DNA from: Caldilineaceae bacterium
GTDB lineage: Bacteria; Chloroflexota; Anaerolineae; Caldilineales; Caldilineaceae
Reading direction: 5' to 3'
DNA: 50,797 nt
Assembly: GCA_020433455.1 (NCBI GenBank)
Contig: JAGRCP010000058.1
Location: 22,936-73,732 of the forward strand
The translations under genes were made by a program, and so were the position numbers. Positions 28,886-37,314 of this stretch are shown piece after piece. The notes beneath the pieces are model-generated. The model made no database searches, was not told where the DNA came from, and saw only the letters and a list, made by a program, of their open reading frames with translations. Positions within the stretch are counted from its first letter, which is position 1. Every line of letters starts with the position of its first letter.

Positions 28886-29645
28886 GCGGCTTCTCCGCCA
28901 GGGCGATGACGCTGGTGCCGAAGGGCAGATTCACACGCTGGAGCAGCTCCGCTTCCACCCGACCCACGGCGTGGAGCACGCTATTGGCCGGTTCGGGGAT
29001 GGGCTCCATTTCCACCTGGTAGACGTCTTCATCCTCGGTGAGGTGGGGGCTTTCCAGGTCCGGGTTATAGGGCCGCAAAAAGCGAATGCTCGCAATCGCA
29101 GGAAAGAGGAAGAAGTTGTTGTAGCTGATGCGATCAACCTGGAAGCCGCTCATGGTGAGCTTCTCCCGCAGTTCGGGGACGGTATAGCGCCGCTCATGCT
29201 CGTTGATTTCGTCGTTGTAGCTCCACAGCCACATGAACGCAGGCACGGTTACGATGAGCCTGCCGCCCGGCTTGAGGACGCGCAAACACTCCTCGAAGAC
29301 GCCGAATTCGTCGGCAATATGCTCAACCGTGTCCAGCAGCGCAACCACGTCAAACACCGCATTGCCGAAGGGAAGCTGATTGCCCGCGCCCTGCAATGCT
29401 TCCAGCCCGCGCTGTTGCGCTACGGCCAGAGGACGGGGGCTGTAGTCCAGATCGATCACATTGCCGTAATGGGCAAGATGGTGAGCCATGTTGCCCGCGC
29501 CGCCGCCGATGTCCAGCACCATACGCCGGCCGTTTGGCGCATCCGCCGCCGTTGCCATATCCAAATATTTCAAAACCGCCCGAGTACGGCCCGCGAACCA
29601 TGCGTGCCTGTCTTCTTCCAAAACCGTCAGTACCGGTGTATTCAC
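28878..29645 (-). CDS. SAM-dependent methyltransferase (class I)
   Basis: 255 residues from GTG at 29645, which has GGAG 7 nt upstream. The frame is open 37 residues further, but that stretch translates palindromic GC-rich repeats and was rejected. Motif I is [15 protein letters not shown], an acidic residue follows in [11 protein letters not shown], and [13 protein letters not shown] and [14 protein letters not shown] complete the UbiE/Methyltransf_11 pattern. [16 protein letters not shown] downstream is typical of methyltransferases in polysaccharide or lipid-sugar clusters. Substrate unknown; the coupled GT-C-like gene suggests a glycan or lipid carrier. Confidence 0.88.
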   Translation of the reverse strand: MNTPVLTVLEEDRHAWFAGRTRAVLKYLDMATAADAPNGRRMVLDIGGGAGNMAHHLAHYGNVIDLDYSPRPLAVAQQRGLEALQGAGNQLPFGNAVFDVVALLDTVEHIADEFGVFEECLRVLKPGGRLIVTVPAFMWLWSYNDEINEHERRYTVPELREKLTMSGFQVDRISYNNFFLFPAIASIRFLRPYNPDLESPHLTEDEDVYQVEMEPIPEPANSVLHAVGRVEAELLQRVNLPFGTSVIALAEKPRV

Positions 29646-29692
29646 GATTCGATTTCGCTCCAGGTTAATCAATATTCGCCGTCCCCGGGAAC

Positions 29693-29736
29693 GCCGGACT
29701 CCAGTCCGGCAAGCGCGCCAAGCTCCGGCCTGGCGC
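29693..29736. repeat. Two short GC palindromes in a 140-bp gap
   Basis: GCCGGACT / AGTCCGGC (29693-29700, 29703-29710, 2-nt loop) and GCGCCA / TGGCGC (29715-29720, 29731-29736). They lie between a receiver gene and the methyltransferase on the same strand and may attenuate read-through. Confidence 0.5.
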
Positions 29737-29785
29737 ACCCAGGCGGCAACCCGCAATTGCCATGTTATGGGCGGGTCGTGTCTTC

Positions 29786-30235
29786 TTAGGTTTCGCCGCA
29801 GTAGCGCGTGACCACCGTGCGCAGTTGGCGGCGGGAGACGGGCTTGGGCAAGAAGCCGTTAGCGCCGGCCGCGCGCGCCTGTGCAAGCAACTCGCCGCCG
29901 TGCTCCGACGACATCAGCACAATGGGCAACTTGCGCGCGCTGTACCGCTCCCGCAGGCGAGTCGTCATGGCAATGCCGTCCAGATTAGGCATAGAAACGT
30001 CGGTGATGATCAGCGCGGGCAGTTGAGCCATAACTGACTCCAACGCCTCCCGGCCGTCTTTCGCCTCGCGCAGAACGCAGGCGCTTTGCTCCAGATAAAG
30101 CCGCAGCAACTCACGGTTTGCCCGGCTGTCGTCCACAATTAACAAGTAGGGCGCGGGATCAAGTTCGGCATTCTCTTGCGGCGATCTGCCCTGCTCCGGC
30201 TGCATTGCGTCAAACCAGGTAATGCGATTAGGCAT
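29786..30235 (-). CDS. Single-domain response regulator receiver
   Basis: 149 residues from ATG at 30235 (GAGG about 9 nt upstream). A CheY-like receiver alone, after an N-terminal extension of about 28 residues. Seen: acidic pocket [11 protein letters not shown], phospho-acceptor in [12 protein letters not shown], Ser switch in [10 protein letters not shown], and Lys in [10 protein letters not shown]. No output domain, so it probably acts by protein contacts. It follows the aldehyde dehydrogenase by 26 bp and is likely co-transcribed; no kinase lies nearby. Confidence 0.9.
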   Translation of the reverse strand: MPNRITWFDAMQPEQGRSPQENAELDPAPYLLIVDDSRANRELLRLYLEQSACVLREAKDGREALESVMAQLPALIITDVSMPNLDGIAMTTRLRERYSARKLPIVLMSSEHGGELLAQARAAGANGFLPKPVSRRQLRTVVTRYCGET

Positions 30236-30261
30236 AAGAGTCCGCCTCAACTCTCTGTAAA

Positions 30262-31782
30262 TTATCCGAACTCAATGCCCTGGGCCAGAGGTAATTCTCC
30301 CGACCAGTTGATGGTATTGGTTTGACGGCGCATGTAGCCTTTCCAGGCATCGGAACCCGACTCCCGACCGCCGCCCGTATCTTTTTCCCCGCCGAAGGCG
30401 CCGCCGATCTCCGCGCCGCTGGTCCCGATATTGACATTGGCAATGCCGCAGTCAGACCCGGCATGACCAAGAAACGTTTCGGTTTCCATGAGGTTATTGG
30501 AAAAAATGGCGCTGGACAACCCTTGCGGCACGGCGTTATGAATGGCAATCGCCTCGTCCAGCGTCGAATATTCCATAACGTAAAGAATCGGCGCAAAGGT
30601 CTCATCGCAGACCAGAGGCGTCTGCCGGGGCATCCTGATGATGGTCGGCTCGACAAAATTGGGACCGATATCCGTGCGTCGTCCGCCGCCCGTAAGCACC
30701 TCGCCCCCGTCGGACACGGCTTGCCGAACAGCCGCCTCCATCGCCTCCACCGCGCGGCCGTTGGCCAATGGACCCATAAGCGTAGCGGCATCCATGGGAT
30801 CGCCTATCGGAATGGTGGCGTAGGCTTTGACCAGACGGCTGGTCAGCTCCGGGGCTATATCTTTGTGGACGATAATGCGTCGCGTGGACGTGCAGCGCTG
30901 GCCGGCCGTCCCCACCGCCCCGAAGACGATGGCCCGGATAGCCAACTCCAAGTCGGCGTCGGGCGTAACGATGATGCCGTTATTGCCGCCCAGTTCCAGG
31001 ATGGTCTTGCCCAGGCGTGCGCCTACGGTCTGGGCCACAATCCGGCCGACCTTGACGGAACCGGTAAAGCTGATGAGGGGCAGACGCTCGTCCTGCAACA
31101 TGCGCGTCGCCACGTCCTCATTTGTGCCGATGGCCAGATTAAAGATGCCGTTGAGGCCGTAATCGGCCGCCACCTGATTGGCGATATGCTGCACCGCAAT
31201 GGCAGTCAGGGGCATGGAAGGCGACGGCTTCCAGATCATGGTATCGCCGCAAACCGCGGCCAGCGCTGAGTTCCACGACCAGACGGCCACCGGAAAGTTA
31301 AACGCGGTGATAATGCCGATGGGCCCCAGGGGATGCCACTGCTCGTACATGCGGTGACCGAGCCGCTCCGAGTGCATGGTCAGGCCGTAAAGTTGACGCG
31401 AGAGCCCCACGGCAAAATCGCAGATGTCGATCATCTCCTGCACTTCGCCGATTCCCTCGGCCCGGATCTTGCCCATTTCCAGCGTGACCAACTCGCCCAG
31501 CGGCTCCAGATTCTCGCGCAGGGCCACGCCCAAATCGCGCACCACCAGACCGCGCTTGGGCGCCGGCGTAAAACGCCATGCCTTGAACGCATCCTGCGCC
31601 GCGGTCGCCACCCGATCATAATCGGCGGCCGACGCTTGCCTTACCCGCGCCAAAGGCTCATTCGTCGTCGGGTTATAGGAAATCAGTTCCGGACCACTTA
31701 CGTCATCCAGCCAGCCGCCGGGCCCGACGCATGCGCCGCTGTTGACCTCTTGCAGGCCCAGTCGCTCAAGTAGTGAATTCAC
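30262..31782 (-). CDS. Aldehyde dehydrogenase, ALDH7 (antiquitin)-like
   Basis: 506 residues from GTG at 31782, which has GGAGG 6 nt upstream; the longer frame to 31830 lacks a site. NAD(P)-dependent oxidation of an aldehyde to a carboxylate. Seen: ITAFNFPVAVWSWN, WKPSPSMPL, FTGSVKVGR, catalytic base Glu in LELGGNN (about 264) and nucleophile Cys in GTAGQRCTSTRR (about 296), then CDETFAPILYV and GGAFGGEKDTGGGRESGSD. GGNN-type motif and the C-terminal GGEK-GGGRE block fit ALDH7, whose members act on alpha-aminoadipic semialdehyde / piperideine-6-carboxylate in lysine catabolism. No other lysine-pathway gene is nearby, so the substrate is inference. Confidence 0.92.
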   Translation of the reverse strand: MNSLLERLGLQEVNSGACVGPGGWLDDVSGPELISYNPTTNEPLARVRQASAADYDRVATAAQDAFKAWRFTPAPKRGLVVRDLGVALRENLEPLGELVTLEMGKIRAEGIGEVQEMIDICDFAVGLSRQLYGLTMHSERLGHRMYEQWHPLGPIGIITAFNFPVAVWSWNSALAAVCGDTMIWKPSPSMPLTAIAVQHIANQVAADYGLNGIFNLAIGTNEDVATRMLQDERLPLISFTGSVKVGRIVAQTVGARLGKTILELGGNNGIIVTPDADLELAIRAIVFGAVGTAGQRCTSTRRIIVHKDIAPELTSRLVKAYATIPIGDPMDAATLMGPLANGRAVEAMEAAVRQAVSDGGEVLTGGGRRTDIGPNFVEPTIIRMPRQTPLVCDETFAPILYVMEYSTLDEAIAIHNAVPQGLSSAIFSNNLMETETFLGHAGSDCGIANVNIGTSGAEIGGAFGGEKDTGGGRESGSDAWKGYMRRQTNTINWSGELPLAQGIEFG

Positions 31783-31805
31783 GTCAATCCTCCCCAATGT
31801 ACAAA

Positions 31806-31844
31806 ACGTGTCGTCAGAACGTGTCGTCAAAATATGTCGTCAAG
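31806..31844. repeat. Three direct 13-bp repeats in a divergent promoter region
   Basis: Units ACGTGTCGTCAGA, ACGTGTCGTCAAA and ATATGTCGTCAAG are contiguous. On the minus strand each contains a TGACGACA core (TTGACGACA in two). They lie 24 bp upstream of the ALDH GTG and 90 bp upstream of the hydrolase start, and may be an operator. Confidence 0.6.
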
Positions 31845-31904
31845 AACACAATCACGGCATTATCGCGCAAAAGCCCCGGAAAGCTGAATTCCAACGGCAA
31901 AACA

Positions 31905-31933
31905 TTGTCTCCTGGACCAAGCAGAGGTATGAT
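31905..31933 (+). promoter_or_regulatory. Promoter of the alpha/beta hydrolase
   Basis: TTGTCT (31905-31910), a 17-bp spacer and TATGAT (31928-31933). The expected start of transcription falls at 31940, on the second in-frame ATG, suggesting a leaderless mRNA. An AGAGG in the spacer competes as a ribosome site if a promoter further upstream is used. Confidence 0.45.
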
Positions 31934-32959
31934 ATGCCCATGAATTATCAGAGCGCCGTTACCCAAATGGGCCGTCTGGCCGAACTGAATCTCCACATTA
32001 CCCAAACGGGGTTGACCACCTATATGCGGCGTCAGCTACACGGCCCGCGGCGGGGAAACTGGCCCTGGCACTTCGAGTGGATGATAGAGTTGATGAACCT
32101 GCGCACCCCATCCACGGACGACCTGACGGCCGCCGATGTGCGTTTTGCCATGAATCAAGCGGAGTTCGGCGCGTTTCCCCTGCCGCCGGGGATTACGGTT
32201 ACGCCGGTCTCGGCGGGCGGCGTGCCGGCCATCTGGTTCACGCAGGAAGAATCGCGCCCGGATCAGGTCATCCTCTATCTCCATGGCGGCGGCTATGTGA
32301 GCGGATCGCCCTTTACCCATCGCTACCTCATCTCCGAGCTGGTCCGGGTTACCGGACGCAAGGTGCTGGCGCTGGACTACCGCCTCGCGCCCGAGGCGAC
32401 TTATCCCGCCGCGCTGGAAGACGCATGGACCGGCTATTGGTGGCTCCTGGCCCATGGGTATGATGCACAGCAGATCGTGGTGGGCGGCGACTCGGCCGGC
32501 GGCGGGCTGAGCATGGCCTTGCTCCTCGCGTTGCGCGACGCCCACGCGCCCCAGCCCGCAGGCGCATTCGGCCTTTCGCCCTGGCTCGACCTGACCCTGA
32601 GCGGACTGACCATCAGCACAAACCGGGACAGCGACTATCTCAATCGCACCATTCTTAAACGCTCGGCCGAATTCTATCTCGGCGATCATTCGCCCCGGGA
32701 CCCCCTGGCCTCGCCGCTCTTCGGCGACCTTCACGACCTGGCGCCTATTTTTATCCAGGCGGGCACGGCCGAGATGCTCCTGGATGACGCCCGGCGTTTT
32801 GCCCGGCACGCGGCCGCAACCAATACCCATATCGAATTCGAACCGTGGGAAAACATGGTGCACGTCTGGCACTTTCTCTTCATGATTGATCCCCAGGCCC
32901 GGCTTGCCATCGAGCATGCAGGACGCTTCATCCGTGAACAGCTAATTGAAAAAGAGTAG
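31934..32959 (+). CDS. Alpha/beta hydrolase, hormone-sensitive-lipase family
   Basis: 341 residues from ATG at 31934 (ATG at 31940 is the alternative). The oxyanion motif LYLHGGGYVSGSP, nucleophile elbow VGGDSAGGGLSMALLL and catalytic acid/His regions (SPLFGDLHDLAPIFIQAG, NMVHVWHFLF) define an HSL/family IV carboxylesterase. It hydrolyses short acyl esters in the cytoplasm; natural substrate unknown. An open frame runs 64 residues upstream across the 13-bp repeats and into the divergent gene; it was rejected. FabF follows on the same strand after 93 bp. Confidence 0.92.
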   Translation: MPMNYQSAVTQMGRLAELNLHITQTGLTTYMRRQLHGPRRGNWPWHFEWMIELMNLRTPSTDDLTAADVRFAMNQAEFGAFPLPPGITVTPVSAGGVPAIWFTQEESRPDQVILYLHGGGYVSGSPFTHRYLISELVRVTGRKVLALDYRLAPEATYPAALEDAWTGYWWLLAHGYDAQQIVVGGDSAGGGLSMALLLALRDAHAPQPAGAFGLSPWLDLTLSGLTISTNRDSDYLNRTILKRSAEFYLGDHSPRDPLASPLFGDLHDLAPIFIQAGTAEMLLDDARRFARHAAATNTHIEFEPWENMVHVWHFLFMIDPQARLAIEHAGRFIREQLIEKE

Positions 32960-33052
32960 GACCCGGACGTTTTTGCATCAAACAGCTCGCCCCCCCATTC
33001 CCAATTATTCAGACCCAAATTGTCAGCTCCAATGACCAGAAGGACATTTTCC

Positions 33053-34318
33053 ATGGCTCATACTCGCATCGTTGTTACCGGCTTGGGCGCGTTAACGCCC
33101 CTGGGCAATGACGTCGCTACGTTTTGGACCAATCTGCTGGCCGGCAAATCCGGCGCCGGTCTCATCACCGCTTTCGACGCCTCCCAGTTCAAAAGCCGAA
33201 TCGCGTGCGAGTTAAAAGAGTTTGATCCGGGCGATTACCTGCCCCGCCGGGAGCTGCGGCGCATCGATCCCTTCTGTCATTACGCGGTGGCGGCTGCGGA
33301 CGAGGCCGTCGCCCATGCAAAGCTGGACTTTAGTCCCGAAAGCGATGAGATTGATCGGGAGCGGGTAGGCGTGATCTGGGCCACAGGGCTGGCCGGCTTA
33401 CAGACCATGGAAGAGCAGGTCACCAAGTTCGTGGAGGGTGACGGTACGCCCCGCTTTAGCCCGTTTTACATCCCACGCATCCTGCCCGATACCAGCGCGG
33501 GGCTGCTGGCCATGCGCTACAACCTCTACGGCATCAACTTCAACACCACGTCCGCCTGCGCTTCGGCCAACTCGGCCATCATCTGCGCGCTGGACGCCAT
33601 GCGCCTGGGCAAGGCCGACATGATGATCGTAGGCGGCTCCGAGGCGGCCGTCACTCCCTCCAGCGTAGGCGGTTTTGGCGCGCTGACCGCGCTTTCAACC
33701 CGCAATGAGGAACCGACCCGGGCCTCACGCCCTTTCGACGCAAACCGTGACGGCTTTGTGATCGGCGAAGGAGCGGGCGCGCTGGTGCTGGAAACGTACG
33801 AGCACGCGCAGAAGCGCGGCGCGCCCATCTATGCTGAAGTGCTGGGCGGCGGCATGTCGGCCGACGCCTATCATGCCACGTCCTCCCACCCCGAAGGCGC
33901 AGGCGCCTACCGGAGTATGGGCGCGGCCCTGCGCGATGCGGGGCTGGAAGCGGATGCCATCGACTACGTCAACGCGCACGCCACCTCTACCCCCGCGGGC
34001 GACATGAGCGAACTGCTGGCCCTCGCCCGCCTGCTGGGCGACAAGCTGCCCGGCATCAATATCAGCGGCACCAAGTCCATGACCGGGCATTTGTTGGGCG
34101 CGGCAGGGGCCATCGAGTCGGTGGCCTGCGTCAAGGCCGTCACCGATGACGTCGTGCCCCCCACCATCAACCTGGAAACGGTGGATCCGGCCGCGCCCGC
34201 GGGCGTCAACCTCACGCCCCACGAAAAAGTCGAGCGCCCCGTGCGCGTGGCCGTCAACAACTCATTCGGCTTCGGCGGGCACAACGCCACGGTAATCTTC
34301 GGCAAGTTCGTCCCGTAA
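33053..34318 (+). CDS. fabF: 3-oxoacyl-[acyl-carrier-protein] synthase II
   Basis: 421 residues. Condenses acyl-ACP with malonyl-ACP in fatty acid elongation. The thiolase-fold catalytic triad is complete: Cys in TTSACASANSA (about 168), His in VNAHATSTPAGD (about 307) and His in SMTGHLLGAAGA (about 345). RIVVTGLGALTPLGND at the N-terminus and NNSFGFGGHNATVIF at the C-terminus are FabF/KAS II hallmarks. The start MAHTRIVV at 33053 has AAGGAC upstream and is preferred over an ATG 33 nt earlier. No fab, acp or phage-type PKS genes adjoin, so it may be stand-alone. Two base pairs separate its stop from the convergent subtilase stop. Confidence 0.95.
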   Translation: MAHTRIVVTGLGALTPLGNDVATFWTNLLAGKSGAGLITAFDASQFKSRIACELKEFDPGDYLPRRELRRIDPFCHYAVAAADEAVAHAKLDFSPESDEIDRERVGVIWATGLAGLQTMEEQVTKFVEGDGTPRFSPFYIPRILPDTSAGLLAMRYNLYGINFNTTSACASANSAIICALDAMRLGKADMMIVGGSEAAVTPSSVGGFGALTALSTRNEEPTRASRPFDANRDGFVIGEGAGALVLETYEHAQKRGAPIYAEVLGGGMSADAYHATSSHPEGAGAYRSMGAALRDAGLEADAIDYVNAHATSTPAGDMSELLALARLLGDKLPGINISGTKSMTGHLLGAAGAIESVACVKAVTDDVVPPTINLETVDPAAPAGVNLTPHEKVERPVRVAVNNSFGFGGHNATVIFGKFVP

Positions 34319-34320
34319 CA

Positions 34321-37188
34321 TCAACGTTCCTCCACGCCAAAAACCAGCGGCAGATAGAGACGCGGCGGCAGGCCCAGATTCGGCGTAATGACCTGGCTTT
34401 GGGTCGCGATGTCATTGTGGTGACTGAAGAAGAGAATGCCCTGCGTGCCGTTCGCGCCCATGGCATGGACATCCAGCGCCAGGTCCATGCTTGCAGTCGT
34501 CATCATGGGCTGCATGACCGGCAAGCGCCGGCCCGCATCGGTCGTTATGCCGGGCCGGGCCACGTCGTACGTCAGGTGCGGCGTCGAATCAAAGACGCCG
34601 GGGGTTTCCCGCACCTCGCTCTCTACCCAATACGTAAAGCTGCTCGCCTCATCGGTCAAGCCCACCATTCCCGCGGGCAGGGCCAATACCATCACCCGGC
34701 TGTCGAAAAGACGCGTTTCCATGATCATGGGACGTATGACGTTAAGGGGTGCGGCATATTCCCGCCAGCCGGCAGGGAAATGCTCCAGCGCAGTGATAAA
34801 AATATCACTCACGCCCCTGTCATCCGCCTGGCGCAGGACGTTCGTGCTGAAGAGGCGATACTCCTCCACGCCATCCTCATCGGCGTCGATCAGGATAGAG
34901 ACGGCCAATTGATTGGGCGACGCCCACGGCGCGTACGTGGCCACGCCGAAGTAGAGCATGGCCTCGGAAATGGGGCGGCCGGCGGCCAGTTCGCTGGTAA
35001 CGCCGATCTGCTGCAAATCGCCGTAGGCTGAACGCAGCGTCCGGGTGACATTCGCGGTATCGGTTATGGCCTTGCGGCCGCTCACGTGGCTCAACTCAAA
35101 GAGGCTGACCAGCGACTGATAAGACTCGGGCGGATCCGCACCGTCCAGCCCCTGGCCGCTGATGACCAACTCGCCTGCATTCGCCCCATCAACCTCTATC
35201 TGCGTCGGCGTGGTGAATGCAGCCATGGGGCGCACGGCGGCATAGTAGGGCGTACGCACGACAGGCGGCGCAACGCCATCCACTACACCAGGCGCAAAGA
35301 CGACAAAACCGCTCGTCTCGCCAATCCAATGGCGATAGATGTCGCCCGATTCAGGCCGGCTGCTGGGGTCGATCGTATGGCGCAATGCAGCCGGATCAGC
35401 CGTCAGCGTAATGTCCACCGCCGCGCTTGCCCCTGGCGTCAGGGTGATCGGCTCCATTGTGCTGAGGGTGACGGCGGTTCCGGGCTGGGTTGTTATGGGC
35501 GAGAGGCGGGGCGTTACCTGCAAAGTGCGGGTTCCGCGATTGGTGAGGCTGATTCGCTGAGTCTCGGTAATGGGTGCATGGATGTCCAGACGGCCAAAGG
35601 AAAGGCCGACCTGGTTGGGCGCTTCCGCGGCATAGGCGAGAAGGTCCGACGCCGCGGCGGCGGCCAAATCCATGGAACCGGCTCCCGTGCGCTGAGGACC
35701 GTACGGCCCGCCGTTGACCACGGACGACACGCCCACGGGATAGCGTGCGGTAGACATGACCAACGCTTTCAGCTCCGCCACGCTCCACGTGGGGTAGAGT
35801 TGGCGCAGGAGCGCCATGCCGCCGGCAACGTGGGGCGCGGCCATGGAGGTGCCGGAACTCGAGGCACCATACTCTCCGGAGCCCGCATAGGCCGAGTCGA
35901 TCGACTGACCGGGCGCGGCCAAATCCGGCTTGAGCGCGCTGTCGCCGGCCCGGGGCCCGCGGGATGAGAAGTAAATCATGGCAGGCTGCTGCGTGTCCTG
36001 TATGATGCTCACAGCGGCCACGCTAATCGCGCTGTCGGCTGCGCCCGGCCCGCCGACGGCGTAAAAATTGTCGCCCGAATTACCGGCTGAACCCACGACA
36101 ATTATGCCCAGTTGCGCAGCCCGCTCGGCAGCCAGCGCCGACGTATCGTACTGGCTTCCCAGGGGCGAACCAAGCGAGAGATTGATCACGTCCACGTGGT
36201 CGCTGAAATCGCCGTCGCCGTTAGGGTCTGCGGCCCACTCAATGGCTAAATCGGTCAGTTCCGTTGCCCCGGAACAGCCGAAAACCTTGAGGGCATAGAG
36301 GGTTGCCCGTGGAGCCATTCCCGGACCGATGCGAAAAGCGCGGTAATCCAGCGCCTCGTCGTAAGGACCGGTATACGTGGAGCCGGCGGCCAAGACGCCC
36401 TGACCCGCGGCTGTGCCCGCAACGTGGGTGCCGTGGCCGTGACAATCGTAGGGATCGGGGTCGGGAATAGGAAAGGGAAAGTAATTTGCGGCATCCGGGT
36501 CTGCGTTGTACTCATCGCCGGCAAAATCATAGCCGCCGATGATCTGCGCGCCGGGAAAGCCCGCCACGTCGCCGATGAGCGTAGGATCATTGTCACCATA
36601 CCCAACGCCCGGACCGCCGAAATCGCGATGGAGATAATCGATGCCGGTGTCGATGACGGCAATGGTGATACCCTCGCCGGTGACGCCGGCGCGGTTGCGG
36701 CCGGCCCAAAGCGCCGGCGCGCCGGTAAAGGGAACGCTGACATCATGCGCCGGCCAGTGGAGCGTGATGGGGAGAACCTGTTTTACGCCGGGAAGGGCTT
36801 CCAGAGCCGGGATGTCGTCGGCCGGAATCCGCACCGCAATGCCGTTATAGAGACGCTGCATGCGGTAGATTTCCTCGGCGCCCAACCGCGCCAGCGTGCT
36901 CGCCAGCGACTGCTGTTGCGCCTCCACGCGGCGAAGTTGCGCCCGGTTGGCGGCTGCCGGAGCATCGGCATGGGCGGCTTGCAGTTCCGGCCGGGCCAAC
37001 ATTTCCTCCGCCACCGACGGCTCGGTCAGCTCCACCAGCACGGAGACGGTAGGCTTGGGGGTTTGGGCGGTCGTGGTGCGGGGCAGGCAGGCAAAAGCCA
37101 GGCCCAGGCCCAACACAACCGCGACGGTGAAAGCAGTCAACACAGGAAGAACTCCCGACAGCCGTTTTCCAGCTTCTTCCATTCTCAT
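34321..37188 (-). CDS. Secreted S8 family serine peptidase (subtilase)
   Basis: 955 residues from ATG at 37188 (AAGGAT at 6 nt). A signal segment (LTAFTVAVVLGLGLAFACLP) is followed by an inhibitor-I9-like propeptide (about 40-130). The subtilisin domain has all catalytic residues: Asp in AVIDTGIDYLH (about 182), His in CHGHGTHVAGT (about 253), oxyanion Asn in GSAGNSGDN (about 368) and Ser in SGTSMAAPHVAGG (about 447). About 450 C-terminal residues look like beta-rich repeat and jelly-roll-type modules (fibronectin-like after the catalytic domain). No sorting motif or LPxTG was found. Divergent from the secreted nuclease 126 bp away, suggesting shared control of extracellular degradation. Confidence 0.94.
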   Translation of the reverse strand: MRMEEAGKRLSGVLPVLTAFTVAVVLGLGLAFACLPRTTTAQTPKPTVSVLVELTEPSVAEEMLARPELQAAHADAPAAANRAQLRRVEAQQQSLASTLARLGAEEIYRMQRLYNGIAVRIPADDIPALEALPGVKQVLPITLHWPAHDVSVPFTGAPALWAGRNRAGVTGEGITIAVIDTGIDYLHRDFGGPGVGYGDNDPTLIGDVAGFPGAQIIGGYDFAGDEYNADPDAANYFPFPIPDPDPYDCHGHGTHVAGTAAGQGVLAAGSTYTGPYDEALDYRAFRIGPGMAPRATLYALKVFGCSGATELTDLAIEWAADPNGDGDFSDHVDVINLSLGSPLGSQYDTSALAAERAAQLGIIVVGSAGNSGDNFYAVGGPGAADSAISVAAVSIIQDTQQPAMIYFSSRGPRAGDSALKPDLAAPGQSIDSAYAGSGEYGASSSGTSMAAPHVAGGMALLRQLYPTWSVAELKALVMSTARYPVGVSSVVNGGPYGPQRTGAGSMDLAAAAASDLLAYAAEAPNQVGLSFGRLDIHAPITETQRISLTNRGTRTLQVTPRLSPITTQPGTAVTLSTMEPITLTPGASAAVDITLTADPAALRHTIDPSSRPESGDIYRHWIGETSGFVVFAPGVVDGVAPPVVRTPYYAAVRPMAAFTTPTQIEVDGANAGELVISGQGLDGADPPESYQSLVSLFELSHVSGRKAITDTANVTRTLRSAYGDLQQIGVTSELAAGRPISEAMLYFGVATYAPWASPNQLAVSILIDADEDGVEEYRLFSTNVLRQADDRGVSDIFITALEHFPAGWREYAAPLNVIRPMIMETRLFDSRVMVLALPAGMVGLTDEASSFTYWVESEVRETPGVFDSTPHLTYDVARPGITTDAGRRLPVMQPMMTTASMDLALDVHAMGANGTQGILFFSHHNDIATQSQVITPNLGLPPRLYLPLVFGVEER

Positions 37189-37242
37189 CACGATATCCTT
37201 GTGGGGGTGGACAGCGGTAAAAAAAATCGGCAAAAGTCATGA

Positions 37243-37271
37243 TTGACGCGGCGTCCGTACTCCGGTACAAT
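37243..37271 (+). promoter_or_regulatory. Promoter of the secreted nuclease/phosphatase gene
   Basis: TTGACG (37243-37248), a 17-bp spacer and TACAAT (37266-37271), each 5/6 to sigma70 consensus. Expected leader of about 37 nt with AAAGGG before the ATG at 37315. Confidence 0.72.
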
Positions 37272-37314
37272 CCCAATCATTCAACCATTAAAGCACAACC
37301 GGAAAGGGCCGACA

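Noticed and set aside
29646..29756. N-terminal extension of the methyltransferase
   Set aside because: Translates palindromic GC repeats; a GTG with a proper ribosome site starts downstream.
31742..31933. N-terminal extension of the alpha/beta hydrolase
   Set aside because: Passes through the 13-bp repeats and the divergent ALDH gene; a promoter sits between.
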